DNA from: Nitrosospira multiformis | GTDB taxonomy: Bacteria > Pseudomonadota > Gammaproteobacteria > Burkholderiales > UBA11063 | DNA length: 5,742 bases | Assembly (NCBI GenBank): GCA_020726205.1 | Contig: DYTA01000073.1 | Span: forward strand, 1 to 5,742 | Direction: 5' to 3' | Shown: in pieces, positions 1-5,742 of the stretch | Layout: each line of letters begins with the position of its first letter | Position numbering within the stretch: position 1 is the first letter of the stretch | The notes under the pieces: generated by a model | Databases searched by the model: none | Told to the model about the DNA's origin: nothing | Seen by the model: only the letters and a program-made list of their open reading frames with translations | Translations under genes and position numbers: made by a program

Positions 1-168
1 TTTAAGGTATTTTTCATGTATTAATGGATGCTCTGTCAGTATAGTAACTTCGAAAACATTAAAATTTATATTACCAATAAACTCTGAAACAATTTTTTCT
101 GCACCACCACCAACATTACATAATGGCATATTTATTAAAAATGCTATTTTAATTTTATCAATACTCAA
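1..168 (-). CDS. GT4-type glycosyltransferase, N-terminal part (cut by window edge)
   Basis: The minus strand is open from about 168 down to base 1 and reads LSIDKIKIAFLINMPLCNVG, followed by GGAEKIVSEF. A short beta strand followed by a glycine-rich loop and GGAEK is the typical N-terminus of GT-B fold family 4 glycosyltransferases (compare GGAERV and AGAEKV in the two other GT4 genes here). No ATG lies ahead of the motif. TTG at 168-166 is chosen because GAGG at 180-177 sits 8 nt upstream; TTG at 171 (5 nt spacing) is the alternative. The gene lies 48 bp after the GT2 stop codon and is probably co-transcribed with it. It likely transfers a sugar from a nucleotide donor to a lipid-linked glycan in the cytoplasm; donor and acceptor cannot be told. 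GC is low (about 22-28% on sample lines) compared with the gene upstream. The C-terminal donor-binding half is outside the window. Confidence 0.72.
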   Translation of the reverse strand, partial: MSIDKIKIAFLINMPLCNVGGGAEKIVSEFIGNINFNVFEVTILTEHPLIHEKYLK

Positions 169-176
169 CAATGAAT

Positions 177-180
177 CCTC
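177..180 (-). promoter_or_regulatory. Ribosome binding site of the left-edge GT4 gene
   Basis: GAGG on the minus strand lies 8 nt before TTG 168 and 5 nt before TTG 171. It is the only purine-rich Shine-Dalgarno match near the start of this reading frame, and it decides the TTG start because no ATG is available. Confidence 0.5.
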
Positions 181-216
181 ACAACAATAAAATAACAAGC
201 AATCATTAGCAAAGTA

Positions 217-1089
217 CTATTTACGGATTAATTTATAGTGTTTTTTAGTAAAATCTTTACCACCAAGCAAATTTTCTAACTTAGTCATTAAACGGTGCTT
301 TTTATCTCGTTTAGTCAATTGATAATTCGGATTTAATTTTAATACAGGTTCAGCCTCAGTTTGTAACCAAGTAGCTAAAATTGCAGGATGAGTTGCGGTA
401 AAATTACGAATACTTTGCGGATCGATATCACCATAGCCTAAAAATTCAGTTGGTTTTTTACCCCAATAACGCTCAACACGTTTTTGTTTTTCATTCATTT
501 TAGCAACTGAGCGAACATGCCCATAATGATAAAGATGGCAACCAGCAAACGCTGCATTAGGATAACGCCCACGTTTATTTTCATTCATAATAAGCCAAAA
601 TAGACCATCTGGAGCCCATGAACGCACACTATTACGAATAATACGAGGTGCACGACGATACCAACGAGGAGAATAAGCGTAAGTAGTTGGCGAACCATAG
701 AAATGATAATAATCAAAGACTAAAGCTTCAACTTCTTTATCATTGAGATGTTTTTCCATAGCTGCACGGATAGTTGCATAATCTTGCTCGTGAATAACTT
801 CATCACCCTCAAGATAAAAAGCCCAATCACCAGTACAGTTAAACTGCGCAATCATTTTTTGCTGGGCATAAGTGTAGCCACGATCTTGCATATTTTCATT
901 CCACGTTGTTTCAATAATTTTGAGACGTGGATCATTAATTGCTCGAACTTGCTCTAGCGTATCATCATCACTAGCACCAATTGCCGCAACCACTTCATCA
1001 CAGACTGCTAATAATGATTTTAGGCTTTCCACATAGGGATAGCCTAAAATTGTTCCATTACGCAGAAAAGTAAAACCACTTACTTTCAT
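217..1089 (-). CDS. GT2-family glycosyltransferase
   Basis: This 290-residue protein looks like a cytoplasmic GT-A fold family 2 glycosyltransferase of the roughly 290-aa type common in LPS and capsule loci. The N-terminus (SGFTFLRNG, residues 4-12) and the stretch CDEVVAAIGASDDDT (30-44) match the nucleotide-binding start of that group. TGDWAFYLEGDEVIHE (86-101) holds the DXD-like acidic motif (GDEV, 95-98) expected to bind the metal and nucleotide sugar. LYHYGHVRS (186-194) and a basic C-terminal tail are also typical; no membrane segment is seen. The ATG at 1089 is the natural start; only a weak purine stretch (AGAG about 10 nt upstream) precedes it. The gene begins 14 bp after infC, so it is probably on the infC transcript. 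It ends in TAG, after which the same frame stays open into the next glycosyltransferase. The donor sugar and linkage cannot be read from the sequence. Confidence 0.88.
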   Translation of the reverse strand: MKVSGFTFLRNGTILGYPYVESLKSLLAVCDEVVAAIGASDDDTLEQVRAINDPRLKIIETTWNENMQDRGYTYAQQKMIAQFNCTGDWAFYLEGDEVIHEQDYATIRAAMEKHLNDKEVEALVFDYYHFYGSPTTYAYSPRWYRRAPRIIRNSVRSWAPDGLFWLIMNENKRGRYPNAAFAGCHLYHYGHVRSVAKMNEKQKRVERYWGKKPTEFLGYGDIDPQSIRNFTATHPAILATWLQTEAEPVLKLNPNYQLTKRDKKHRLMTKLENLLGGKDFTKKHYKLIRK

Positions 1090-1103
1090 ACTTATCTATC
1101 TCT

Positions 1104-1628
1104 TTATTTTTTCTTTTTCGGTGACACAATCATAATTGCATTACGACCCTCAACCTTAGGACGAGATTCAACGACCACTAGATCAATTAGATCCTGTTCT
1201 GCACGTTGTAAATAACGTAAGCCTAGTTCTTGGTGAGCCATTTCACGACCACGGAACTGTACAATAAATTTAACTTTATCGCCATCTTCCAAGAATCGTT
1301 TAGCATTGCGTAATTTGATTTCATAATCATGGTCATCCGTTACAGGACGTAACTTAATTTCTTTAACTTGAACTTGTTTTTGATTTTGCTTAGCAGCATG
1401 AGCTTTCTTTTGTTCATAGTATTTGAATTTACCAAAATCCATGATTTTACAAACCGGAGGGTTCGCGTTTGGAGATATTTCGACTAAATCAAGCTCTAAT
1501 TCGTCTGCCTTAGCTAATGCTTCACGGATGCTTACAACGCCTAACTGTTCACCAGTTTCATCGATAATCAAACGAACTTCAGGTACATTAATTGCACCAT
1601 TAATACGGGTTTGTTTTTCTGTACTTAT
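1104..1628 (-). CDS. infC: Translation initiation factor IF-3, with AUA start codon
   Basis: IF-3 binds the 30S subunit, keeps it apart from 50S and proofreads the initiator tRNA-start codon pairing. The 174-residue product carries both domains. The N-domain (about 1-75) has [33 protein letters not shown] and the family signature region at 61-74. A charged linker follows, then the C-domain (about 86-170) with [22 protein letters not shown]-like [13 protein letters not shown] (124-136) and a lysine-rich end. The length matches the family (about 175-180). The frame stays open upstream to a GTG at 1676, but that adds 16 residues ([11 protein letters not shown] and so on) unlike any IF-3, and this GTG abuts a TATAAT box. 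AGGAG at 1640-1636 points instead to ATA at 1628-1626 (7 nt spacing), giving ATA-AGT-ACA (M-S-T), aligned with usual IF-3 N-termini. E. coli infC starts with AUU, so a rare start is normal here. The neighbours are odd: sugar genes replace thrS, rpmI and rplT. Confidence 0.95.
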   Translation of the reverse strand: MSTEKQTRINGAINVPEVRLIIDETGEQLGVVSIREALAKADELELDLVEISPNANPPVCKIMDFGKFKYYEQKKAHAAKQNQKQVQVKEIKLRPVTDDHDYEIKLRNAKRFLEDGDKVKFIVQFRGREMAHQELGLRYLQRAEQDLIDLVVVESRPKVEGRNAIMIVSPKKKK

Positions 1629-1635
1629 GACTATA

Positions 1636-1640
1636 CTCCT
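1636..1640 (-). promoter_or_regulatory. Ribosome binding site that sets the infC AUA start
   Basis: A full AGGAG on the minus strand is followed by 7 nt and then ATA at 1628-1626. It is the strongest Shine-Dalgarno sequence in the window. The other in-frame candidates fit poorly: ATA at 1634 is only 1 nt away, GTC at 1631 is not a start codon, and GTG at 1676 lies upstream of the site. Confidence 0.8.
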
Positions 1641-1667
1641 AAAATATTTAAAAAAACTTACAACAAT

Positions 1668-1673
1668 ATTATA
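1668..1673 (-). promoter_or_regulatory. Putative infC promoter, -10 box
   Basis: The minus strand shows a perfect TATAAT at 1673-1668, about 40 nt before the infC AUA start. This would give a leader of roughly 30 nt containing the AGGAG. No good -35 lies at 16-18 nt: that interval falls in the hairpin sequence (CCTTTA or similar). A perfect TTGACA occurs at 1715-1710, overlapping the wbaP stop, but it is 36 nt away. With 17 nt spacing it would pair instead with TATAGG at 1692-1687. A promoter serving infC and the downstream GT2 gene is likely on position and hexamer quality, but the pairing is uncertain. Confidence 0.45.
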
Positions 1674-1681
1674 CACTTTTT

Positions 1682-1701
1682 ATTAACCTATAAAGGTTAA
1701 T
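1682..1701. repeat. Perfect 8-bp inverted repeat in the wbaP-infC junction
   Basis: ATTAACCT (1682-1689) and AGGTTAAT (1694-1701) are exact reverse complements around a 4-nt ATAA loop. Read on the plus strand, the stem is followed by T7 (1701-1707), as in an intrinsic terminator, but no plus-strand gene points at it. On the minus strand, which carries the genes, the stem is preceded by A-rich sequence and followed by ATAAAAAG, so it does not look like a terminator there. It lies at the -35 position relative to the TATAAT at 1673, so it could be an operator or leader structure for infC, a terminator for antisense transcripts, or chance in AT-rich DNA. Confidence 0.5.
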
Positions 1702-1711
1702 TTTTTTCATG

Positions 1712-3121
1712 TCAATACGCTCCATTGCGTTTCAAGACAACCTCAAGTGTTTTAATTAATATTACCACATCATACCATAACGACCAATTCTTAATATACC
1801 AACTATCTAAGCGTCCACGATCATGAAATGAAGTTTGACTTCGACCACTAATTTGCCATAAACCTGTCAGCCCTGGATTGACTTGTGCATAATAAAATAA
1901 ACCATCAAGATACTCACTAACCTCAGCAGGTAATAGCGGACGAGGTCCAACTAAACTCATATTACCCCAAAGTACATTAATTAACTGCGGCAATTCATCT
2001 AAACTACTTTTGCGCAAAAATCTACCAATTTTAGTAACCCGAGGATCATTTTTTAGCTTGTAATTATTTGCTACATATTCTTGATATAATGAATTATCTT
2101 CTTCTTTCCAAGAATTTAACATCTTCTCAGCGTTTTTATGCATAGTACGAAATTTGATACAGGTAAAATTTTTACCATTTTTACCAACTCGAGACTGAAG
2201 AAAAAATGGACTCCCCTTATCCTCAAGATAAATTAATATAGCTAAAATAAACATAACAATCACGATAAATGGTAATGCAAGCAAAGTTAACATATAATCA
2301 AAAAGTGACTTGGTTAAGCGATTAAAGCGACTTGAAAGATTATTTTCAAGACGGAGCATCAGTTGTTCATTACCAAAAAAGTGATTTACTTCCATACCGT
2401 ATAATGGTAATCCATCAAGATGAGGTATAATCGTGACTGTTAAAAAGTGCTGTTGCAATGAGTTAATTAATTTTACGTGATTAGCTAAATAACGTTCTTC
2501 AAGACAAATTACGATTTCAGCACTCACTGACTTAGTAAATAACTCTTTAATGTTAAACACAGGAATAAGATGTTGTCCAATGCGATACTTGGTAACACTT
2601 TTTTTAAGATCAACAAAAGCGGCTATTTTATAACCAAGTAAACGTGAAGCCGAGAGTAATTTAAATGCATTAAGAGCATTTTCATTTAGACCAATAATAT
2701 ATAATTGGCGTTGCCATAACCCAAGATTGTAGAGAACTAATTTAGTTAGACTACGCAATAGCGGAATAAATAAAAATATTAATACCCAAAAAACAATAAA
2801 CATTAATAACACTGAGTGTTGATTACGCACCAAAAATAAAATTGGTAGATTAACAAGACATAACGTAAATAAAGAACGATATGTAAGACGGATTTCTTCC
2901 CAATTCGGACGACGATGAAAATAGATCTGGCGTTGCCACATCAAAATAATTAATAATAGAATATCAGCTATTTTAACTAAGAACATATGATGCAAATTTA
3001 GCTGATGAAAATCATCACCACGAATAAAATTACAAACTATAGTTGCAAAATAATAAGCCAACCCAGCTGAAAAAACATCACTGGCAATTAAACTATATTT
3101 TTGAAGGACAATTTTTTTCAA
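1712..3121 (-). CDS. wbaP: WbaP-type undecaprenyl-phosphate hexose-1-phosphate transferase
   Basis: This enzyme would start glycan assembly by moving a hexose 1-phosphate (galactose in the classical WbaP, possibly another hexose here) from a UDP-sugar to undecaprenyl phosphate at the inner membrane. The 469 residues match the large WbaP/WcaJ class. There are four hydrophobic segments near 11-32, 45-62, 84-98 and 103-122, and a Rossmann-like middle domain (LYIIGLNENAL, 140-150). A further hydrophobic segment (about 272-299) leads into the catalytic domain: KFRTM (323-327), DPRVTKIGRFLRKSSLDELPQ (359-379, with the Asp-Glu pair 375-376), SLVGPRP (389-395) and PGLTGLWQISGR (416-427). The C-terminus WYIKNWSLWYD...NGAY is characteristic of WbaP. 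The start is TTG at 3121 (MKKIVLQKYS), 9 nt after AAGAG; no ATG lies nearby. It begins 2 bp after the upstream GT4 stop, suggesting translational coupling. Galactose specificity is inferred from the subfamily, not shown. Confidence 0.9.
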   Translation of the reverse strand: MKKIVLQKYSLIASDVFSAGLAYYFATIVCNFIRGDDFHQLNLHHMFLVKIADILLLIILMWQRQIYFHRRPNWEEIRLTYRSLFTLCLVNLPILFLVRNQHSVLLMFIVFWVLIFLFIPLLRSLTKLVLYNLGLWQRQLYIIGLNENALNAFKLLSASRLLGYKIAAFVDLKKSVTKYRIGQHLIPVFNIKELFTKSVSAEIVICLEERYLANHVKLINSLQQHFLTVTIIPHLDGLPLYGMEVNHFFGNEQLMLRLENNLSSRFNRLTKSLFDYMLTLLALPFIVIVMFILAILIYLEDKGSPFFLQSRVGKNGKNFTCIKFRTMHKNAEKMLNSWKEEDNSLYQEYVANNYKLKNDPRVTKIGRFLRKSSLDELPQLINVLWGNMSLVGPRPLLPAEVSEYLDGLFYYAQVNPGLTGLWQISGRSQTSFHDRGRLDSWYIKNWSLWYDVVILIKTLEVVLKRNGAY

Positions 3122-3123
3122 TT

Positions 3124-4257
3124 TTAGTTACTCTTTATACTAAAATGCTTGTTGACAAACGTACTTAGATGATGAACAAAATTTTGCTCACTAAAGCGTG
3201 CTGCATTTGTAACGCAATCAACAGAGCTAAACGAATGTGTCTCAAATTTAGTAATCGCATCACATAAAGCTTGACTCGTTTGCGGATAGAAAAATACTCC
3301 AGTTGGCGATTCTGAACTGCCTAATGGATTAATTGAATCTAATACCCCACCCTTACCATAAGCAATAACAGGAGTCCCACACGCCTGAGCTTCAACTGGC
3401 ACAATCCCAAAATCTTCTTCGGCAGCAAAAACAAATGCTTTAGCTTGTTGCATTAACTTAACTAGCTCATCATCTTCAACAAAACCTAAATACTGAATAT
3501 TAGGTGAATTTTTAATAATTTCACAAATTTTAGCTTGATCTGGACCAGTACCCACAATTTTTAATTGTTTATCAGGCATCTTAGCAAAAGCCTCAGCAAT
3601 TAGCGTTATTTTTTTGTATGGTACTAAACGAGAAGCGGTTAAATAAAAATCTTGTTTATCCACAGAGTTAGCTAAAACAAATTTGGTAGTGTTAACTGGT
3701 GGATTGATTACCACAGCATCACGCCGATAAACTTTATAAATTCTTCGAGCGATAAAACTTGAATTGGCAATAAAATAATCTACACCATTAGCCGTACGAT
3801 AATCCCATAAACGTATTTTATGTAAAATATAGCGGGTCAACCATGATTTTAGACCTTTGGTAATCCCTGCTTCATTAAGATATTGGTGTTGTAAATCCCA
3901 AGCATAACGAATTGGCGAATGACAATAGCAGATATGAAGTTGATCTGGACCAGTCAAAATACCTTTAGCTACCGCATGTGAACTACTAATCACTACATCA
4001 TAAGCACTAACATCAAGCTGTTCGATAGCTAATGGCATCAGAGGTAAATAATGACGGTGCTTGGTCTTGGCAAATGGTAAGCGTTGAATGAATGAAGTCT
4101 TAACTGGCTTATTACGAATAAAATCACGTTGATTGTCAGGTAAAAAATCAATTAAACTAAATAAGTCGGCATCAGGAAAGCAAGTAATCATTTGCTCTAA
4201 GACCTTTTCGGCTCCTGCGTATGTATATAACCAATCATGAACAATTGCAATTTTCAT
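3124..4257 (-). CDS. GT4-family glycosyltransferase, WbaZ-like
   Basis: This is a 377-residue GT-B fold retaining glycosyltransferase. The N-domain opens with MKIAIVHDWLYTYAGAEKVL (1-20) and carries VVISSSHAVAKGILTGPDQ (88-106), FIANSSFIARRI and VINPPVNTTKF at the domain junction. The C-domain has ASRLVPYKK (208-216, the basic phosphate-binding stretch), IVGTGP (234-239) and the GT4 E-x7-E motif with E281 and E289 in EDFGIVPVE, followed by AQACGTPVIAYGKGG. The N-terminus and overall layout resemble WbaZ-type (mannosyl) transferases, which are often found beside initiating transferases; the sugar used is not provable from sequence. ATG at 4257 sits right at the conserved MKIAIVHDW, with only a weak AGAAAG 6 nt upstream. 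It is followed 2 bp later by wbaP, so the two are probably translated together, consistent with an early sugar addition after WbaP. It appears to begin a transcription unit after a 178-bp gap. Confidence 0.9.
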   Translation of the reverse strand: MKIAIVHDWLYTYAGAEKVLEQMITCFPDADLFSLIDFLPDNQRDFIRNKPVKTSFIQRLPFAKTKHRHYLPLMPLAIEQLDVSAYDVVISSSHAVAKGILTGPDQLHICYCHSPIRYAWDLQHQYLNEAGITKGLKSWLTRYILHKIRLWDYRTANGVDYFIANSSFIARRIYKVYRRDAVVINPPVNTTKFVLANSVDKQDFYLTASRLVPYKKITLIAEAFAKMPDKQLKIVGTGPDQAKICEIIKNSPNIQYLGFVEDDELVKLMQQAKAFVFAAEEDFGIVPVEAQACGTPVIAYGKGGVLDSINPLGSSESPTGVFFYPQTSQALCDAITKFETHSFSSVDCVTNAARFSEQNFVHHLSTFVNKHFSIKSN

Positions 4258-4299
4258 TATCTGCTTTCTGAATTATTTGTTAATACATGATTCTAACAA

Positions 4300-4318
4300 A
4301 ATTATCTTATTGATAATT
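4300..4318. repeat. Inverted repeat AATTATC-N5-GATAATT
   Basis: A 7-bp perfect inverted repeat (4300-4306 and 4312-4318, spacer TTATT) lies 43 bp upstream of the WbaZ-like gene and overlaps the candidate -10 box. It could be an operator half-site pair. It is made almost only of A and T, so chance is a serious alternative. Confidence 0.35.
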
Positions 4319-4329
4319 AACTGCTACAA
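4301..4329 (-). promoter_or_regulatory. Weak promoter candidate for the WbaZ-like GT and wbaP
   Basis: On the minus strand TTGTAG (4329-4324) and GATAAT (4306-4301) are separated by exactly 17 nt. The -10 has 5 of 6 consensus bases, the -35 only 3 of 6. The position, 44 bp before the ATG at 4257 in the only sizeable gap of the window, supports a promoter for the two-gene unit. AT-rich sequence yields such matches often. Confidence 0.3.
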
Positions 4330-4435
4330 TATGACATATACAGACATTAAGGAATAATTTCTTCAAACACACTGCATAAGTTACAACAAACTAAGTTAAT
4401 ATTTATTAATATTGTGATAAATAAATCTAGTGACA

Positions 4436-5668
4436 CTAAATTATATGCAATAACTTCCTTTTATATTTATCTTCGTTAAAATTATCTAGCGCAAATAGAT
4501 AAGCATTCTTTCCATGTTTACTAGCCAAATCTATATTAAATGCATAGGTATTGATTGCAGAGCATAAATCCTCTACGTCACCAGGTCTAACTAATATACC
4601 TCGAGAATTGTCAACCAATTCGACAGATGCGCCAACATTACTGGCAATAACTGGTTTTGAAAAAATAAATGATTCAATTATCGTTAAACCAAAAGTTTCA
4701 AACCAATTAAATGGGTGCACTGTGGCAATACAATTAGCGTACATATTCCATAACATATCACCAGATAATTTTCCATAAAACTCAACATTAACTAGGTTAT
4801 TCATAGTTACAAATGAGTTTAGGTCATCAAATTTCTCTCCATCTCCAACAATCTTAAATTTAATACTGCGAGGCAATTTAATAATAGCTTGTAATAAAAA
4901 ATGAACACCTTTTTCACGACCCAAGCGTCCAACATATAAAAAATACCCACAAGATAAACTTTTGGTTGTTAACTTACTCTTTGCTAACCTAATCAATTGT
5001 TCATCAATAAAATGAGGTATAACATGTAAAATATCACTTTTTATACCATATTTCAATGCAAGATTATATATAGCTCTACTTGGGCATATTATATATTGAA
5101 ATTTATTCAAATAGTTTTGATATTTGATAAAAATTGAATTAACCGCAGAAAGAACACTGGGTAATAATTTGTTTTGTTTACACTTATTAGTTATACACCT
5201 TATAGGAAGATTATTTATACATGGAGCTTCATAGCAATAATTATCATTGTAAGCTAATAACCCACCAGGACAGAATAATCTTACATCATGAATATATAAT
5301 AATGTCTTTATTCCAGATTTAAAACAAACTTCTAGTATTGACGCAGTTAAGTTAAATAAGAAATTATGAACAATTATTATGTCTGGAGACTCTGTATTAA
5401 TTAAATCTGATAGCTTTAACTGAGCTTCTTTGTTATATATAGTATTTATAATAACTCTTGGATCAAACTTGCTAGCTACTTTTTTATTAATATCTCTAAC
5501 AAAATAGCTAGTATTAATGTTCTCATCGCTAAATATATATGGTTCTCTCGGTGTTTCAAAGTATAGGTTCTGGTGACCTAGACTACTCATAAGCTTTGCG
5601 ACATTGTAAGCTACACGCTCAGCACCACCATATTCAGAAAAAAAGTTATTTATATGCAAAATCTTCAT
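4436..5668 (-). CDS. GT4-family glycosyltransferase with cysteine cluster
   Basis: This is a 410-residue GT-B glycosyltransferase. MKILHINNFFSEYGGAERVA (1-20) is the family N-terminus with the glycine-rich loop. PDIIIVHNF (95-103) and YIHDVRLFCPGG (125-136) follow, then five cysteines (133, 145, 150, 158, 163) in a short insert seen in a subset of GT4 enzymes. The C-domain has FLYVGRLGREKGV (243-255), FKIVGDGEKF (271-280) and the E-x7-E motif E324-E332 (ETFGLTIIE), then KPVIASNVGASVELV. ATG at 5668 is chosen because it sits at the conserved start. The frame is open to TTG 5713, but that adds 15 hydrophobic residues (LYFNLLIIVIGVFI) not expected in a cytoplasmic enzyme. The ribosome binding site is weak (AGG 10 nt upstream). 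Sample lines are about 22-33% GC, lower than the genes downstream. Probably adds a later or strain-specific sugar; the substrate is unknown. Confidence 0.88.
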   Translation of the reverse strand: MKILHINNFFSEYGGAERVAYNVAKLMSSLGHQNLYFETPREPYIFSDENINTSYFVRDINKKVASKFDPRVIINTIYNKEAQLKLSDLINTESPDIIIVHNFLFNLTASILEVCFKSGIKTLLYIHDVRLFCPGGLLAYNDNYCYEAPCINNLPIRCITNKCKQNKLLPSVLSAVNSIFIKYQNYLNKFQYIICPSRAIYNLALKYGIKSDILHVIPHFIDEQLIRLAKSKLTTKSLSCGYFLYVGRLGREKGVHFLLQAIIKLPRSIKFKIVGDGEKFDDLNSFVTMNNLVNVEFYGKLSGDMLWNMYANCIATVHPFNWFETFGLTIIESFIFSKPVIASNVGASVELVDNSRGILVRPGDVEDLCSAINTYAFNIDLASKHGKNAYLFALDNFNEDKYKRKLLHII

Positions 5669-5691
5669 TATAAACACGCCTATAACGATAA

Positions 5692-5742
5692 TTAGGAGAT
5701 TAAAATAAAGCAATTATTTCTTGCAAATTTATTAACTACTCT
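5692..5742 (-). CDS. Possible C-terminal tail of an upstream gene
   Basis: One minus-strand frame is open from the window edge to TAA at 5694-5692 and reads RVVNKFARNNCFILIS. It would end 23 bp before the ATG of the next gene, a spacing normal for a polysaccharide operon. Sixteen codons are too few to assign a family, and an open stretch of this size can arise by chance. Confidence 0.25.
   Translation of the reverse strand, partial: RVVNKFARNNCFILIS

Larger units (their letters stand above)
4258..4435. other. 178-bp intergenic region between two GT4 genes
   Basis: No gene or RNA is recognisable here. The stretch is AT-rich and contains a weak promoter candidate (4301-4329) with an overlapping palindrome, and a short direct repeat: TTAATATT at 4396-4403 and again at 4406-4413. 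A TAGTGTCACTA palindrome at 4427-4439 overlaps the stop codon of the 4436 gene, but its 1-3 nt loop and lack of a following T-run argue against a terminator. No ops/JUMPstart element was seen. Confidence 0.6.

Noticed and set aside
748..957. Plus-strand open frame of 69 codons
   Set aside because: It lies wholly inside the GT2 gene on the other strand, has no recognisable motif or ribosome binding site, and is a shadow of that gene.
1629..1676. Extended infC start at GTG 1676
   Set aside because: It would place 16 non-homologous residues ahead of IF-3. The GTG lies beside the TATAAT box and upstream of the AGGAG, which points to ATA 1628.
1423..1686. Plus-strand open frame of 87 codons
   Set aside because: It is antisense to infC, whose protein is unmistakable, and shows no family resemblance.
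1682..1707. Intrinsic terminator for wbaP at the 1682-1701 hairpin
   Set aside because: The T-run follows the stem only on the plus strand. On the coding (minus) strand the stem is followed by ATAAAAAG, so it cannot end wbaP transcription in the usual way.
3112..3118. A7 tract just after the wbaP TTG start, considered as a phase-variation switch
   Set aside because: Seven bases is short for a contingency tract and common in DNA this AT-rich; the frame is intact. Another 7-base run occurs at 1701-1707.
4551..4778. Plus-strand open frame of 75 codons
   Set aside because: It is antisense to the conserved C-domain of the GT4 gene at 4436-5668; a shadow.
5669..5713. Extended GT4 start at TTG 5713 giving a hydrophobic leader
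   Set aside because: The conserved MKILHINNFF start is at ATG 5668. A signal-like leader is not expected on a cytoplasmic GT4 enzyme, and the upstream sequence can be read as another gene's tail.
1..5742. CRISPR array, tRNA/rRNA, insertion sequence, toxin-antitoxin or phage genes
   Set aside because: No regularly spaced repeats, tRNA-like folds, transposase motifs or terminal repeats were seen; all long frames are accounted for by glycan genes and infC.

Overview
The window is AT-rich (hand counts on sample lines give about 22-38% GC). Every supported gene lies on the minus strand, so transcription runs from high to low coordinates. It is part of a surface-polysaccharide (O-antigen, capsule or LOS type) biosynthesis locus with the housekeeping gene infC (translation initiation factor IF-3) inserted in it. 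The WbaP-type initiating transferase, the IF-3 sequence and the low GC suggest a low-GC gammaproteobacterium. I cannot name the genus from this window.

Layout in transcription order, right to left. A possible C-terminal tail of an upstream gene ends at 5692. Next comes a GT4 glycosyltransferase with a cysteine cluster (4436-5668). A 178-bp intergenic stretch follows, holding a weak promoter candidate and a palindrome. Then come a second GT4 enzyme of the WbaZ-like type (3124-4257) and, 2 bp on, a full-length WbaP-type polyprenyl-phosphate hexose-1-phosphate transferase (1712-3121). infC (1104-1628) follows behind a short leader with a TATAAT box. A GT2 glycosyltransferase (217-1089) starts 14 bp after infC. 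The N-terminal part of another GT4 enzyme runs off the left edge (1-168).

How the genes fit together: the WbaP-like enzyme would load the first sugar phosphate onto undecaprenyl phosphate at the inner membrane. The four glycosyltransferases would extend the repeat unit or oligosaccharide on the cytoplasmic face. No flippase, polymerase, chain-length regulator or nucleotide-sugar synthesis gene is visible in this window.

The main points of interest are these. infC is not in the usual thrS-infC-rpmI-rplT setting. Its best-supported start codon is a non-canonical AUA, placed 7 nt after a clean AGGAG, which fits the family's known use of rare start codons for self-regulation. The central block (GT2, infC, wbaP, WbaZ-like GT) also looks richer in GC than the glycosyltransferase genes on both sides, consistent with a stable core flanked by exchangeable cargo.
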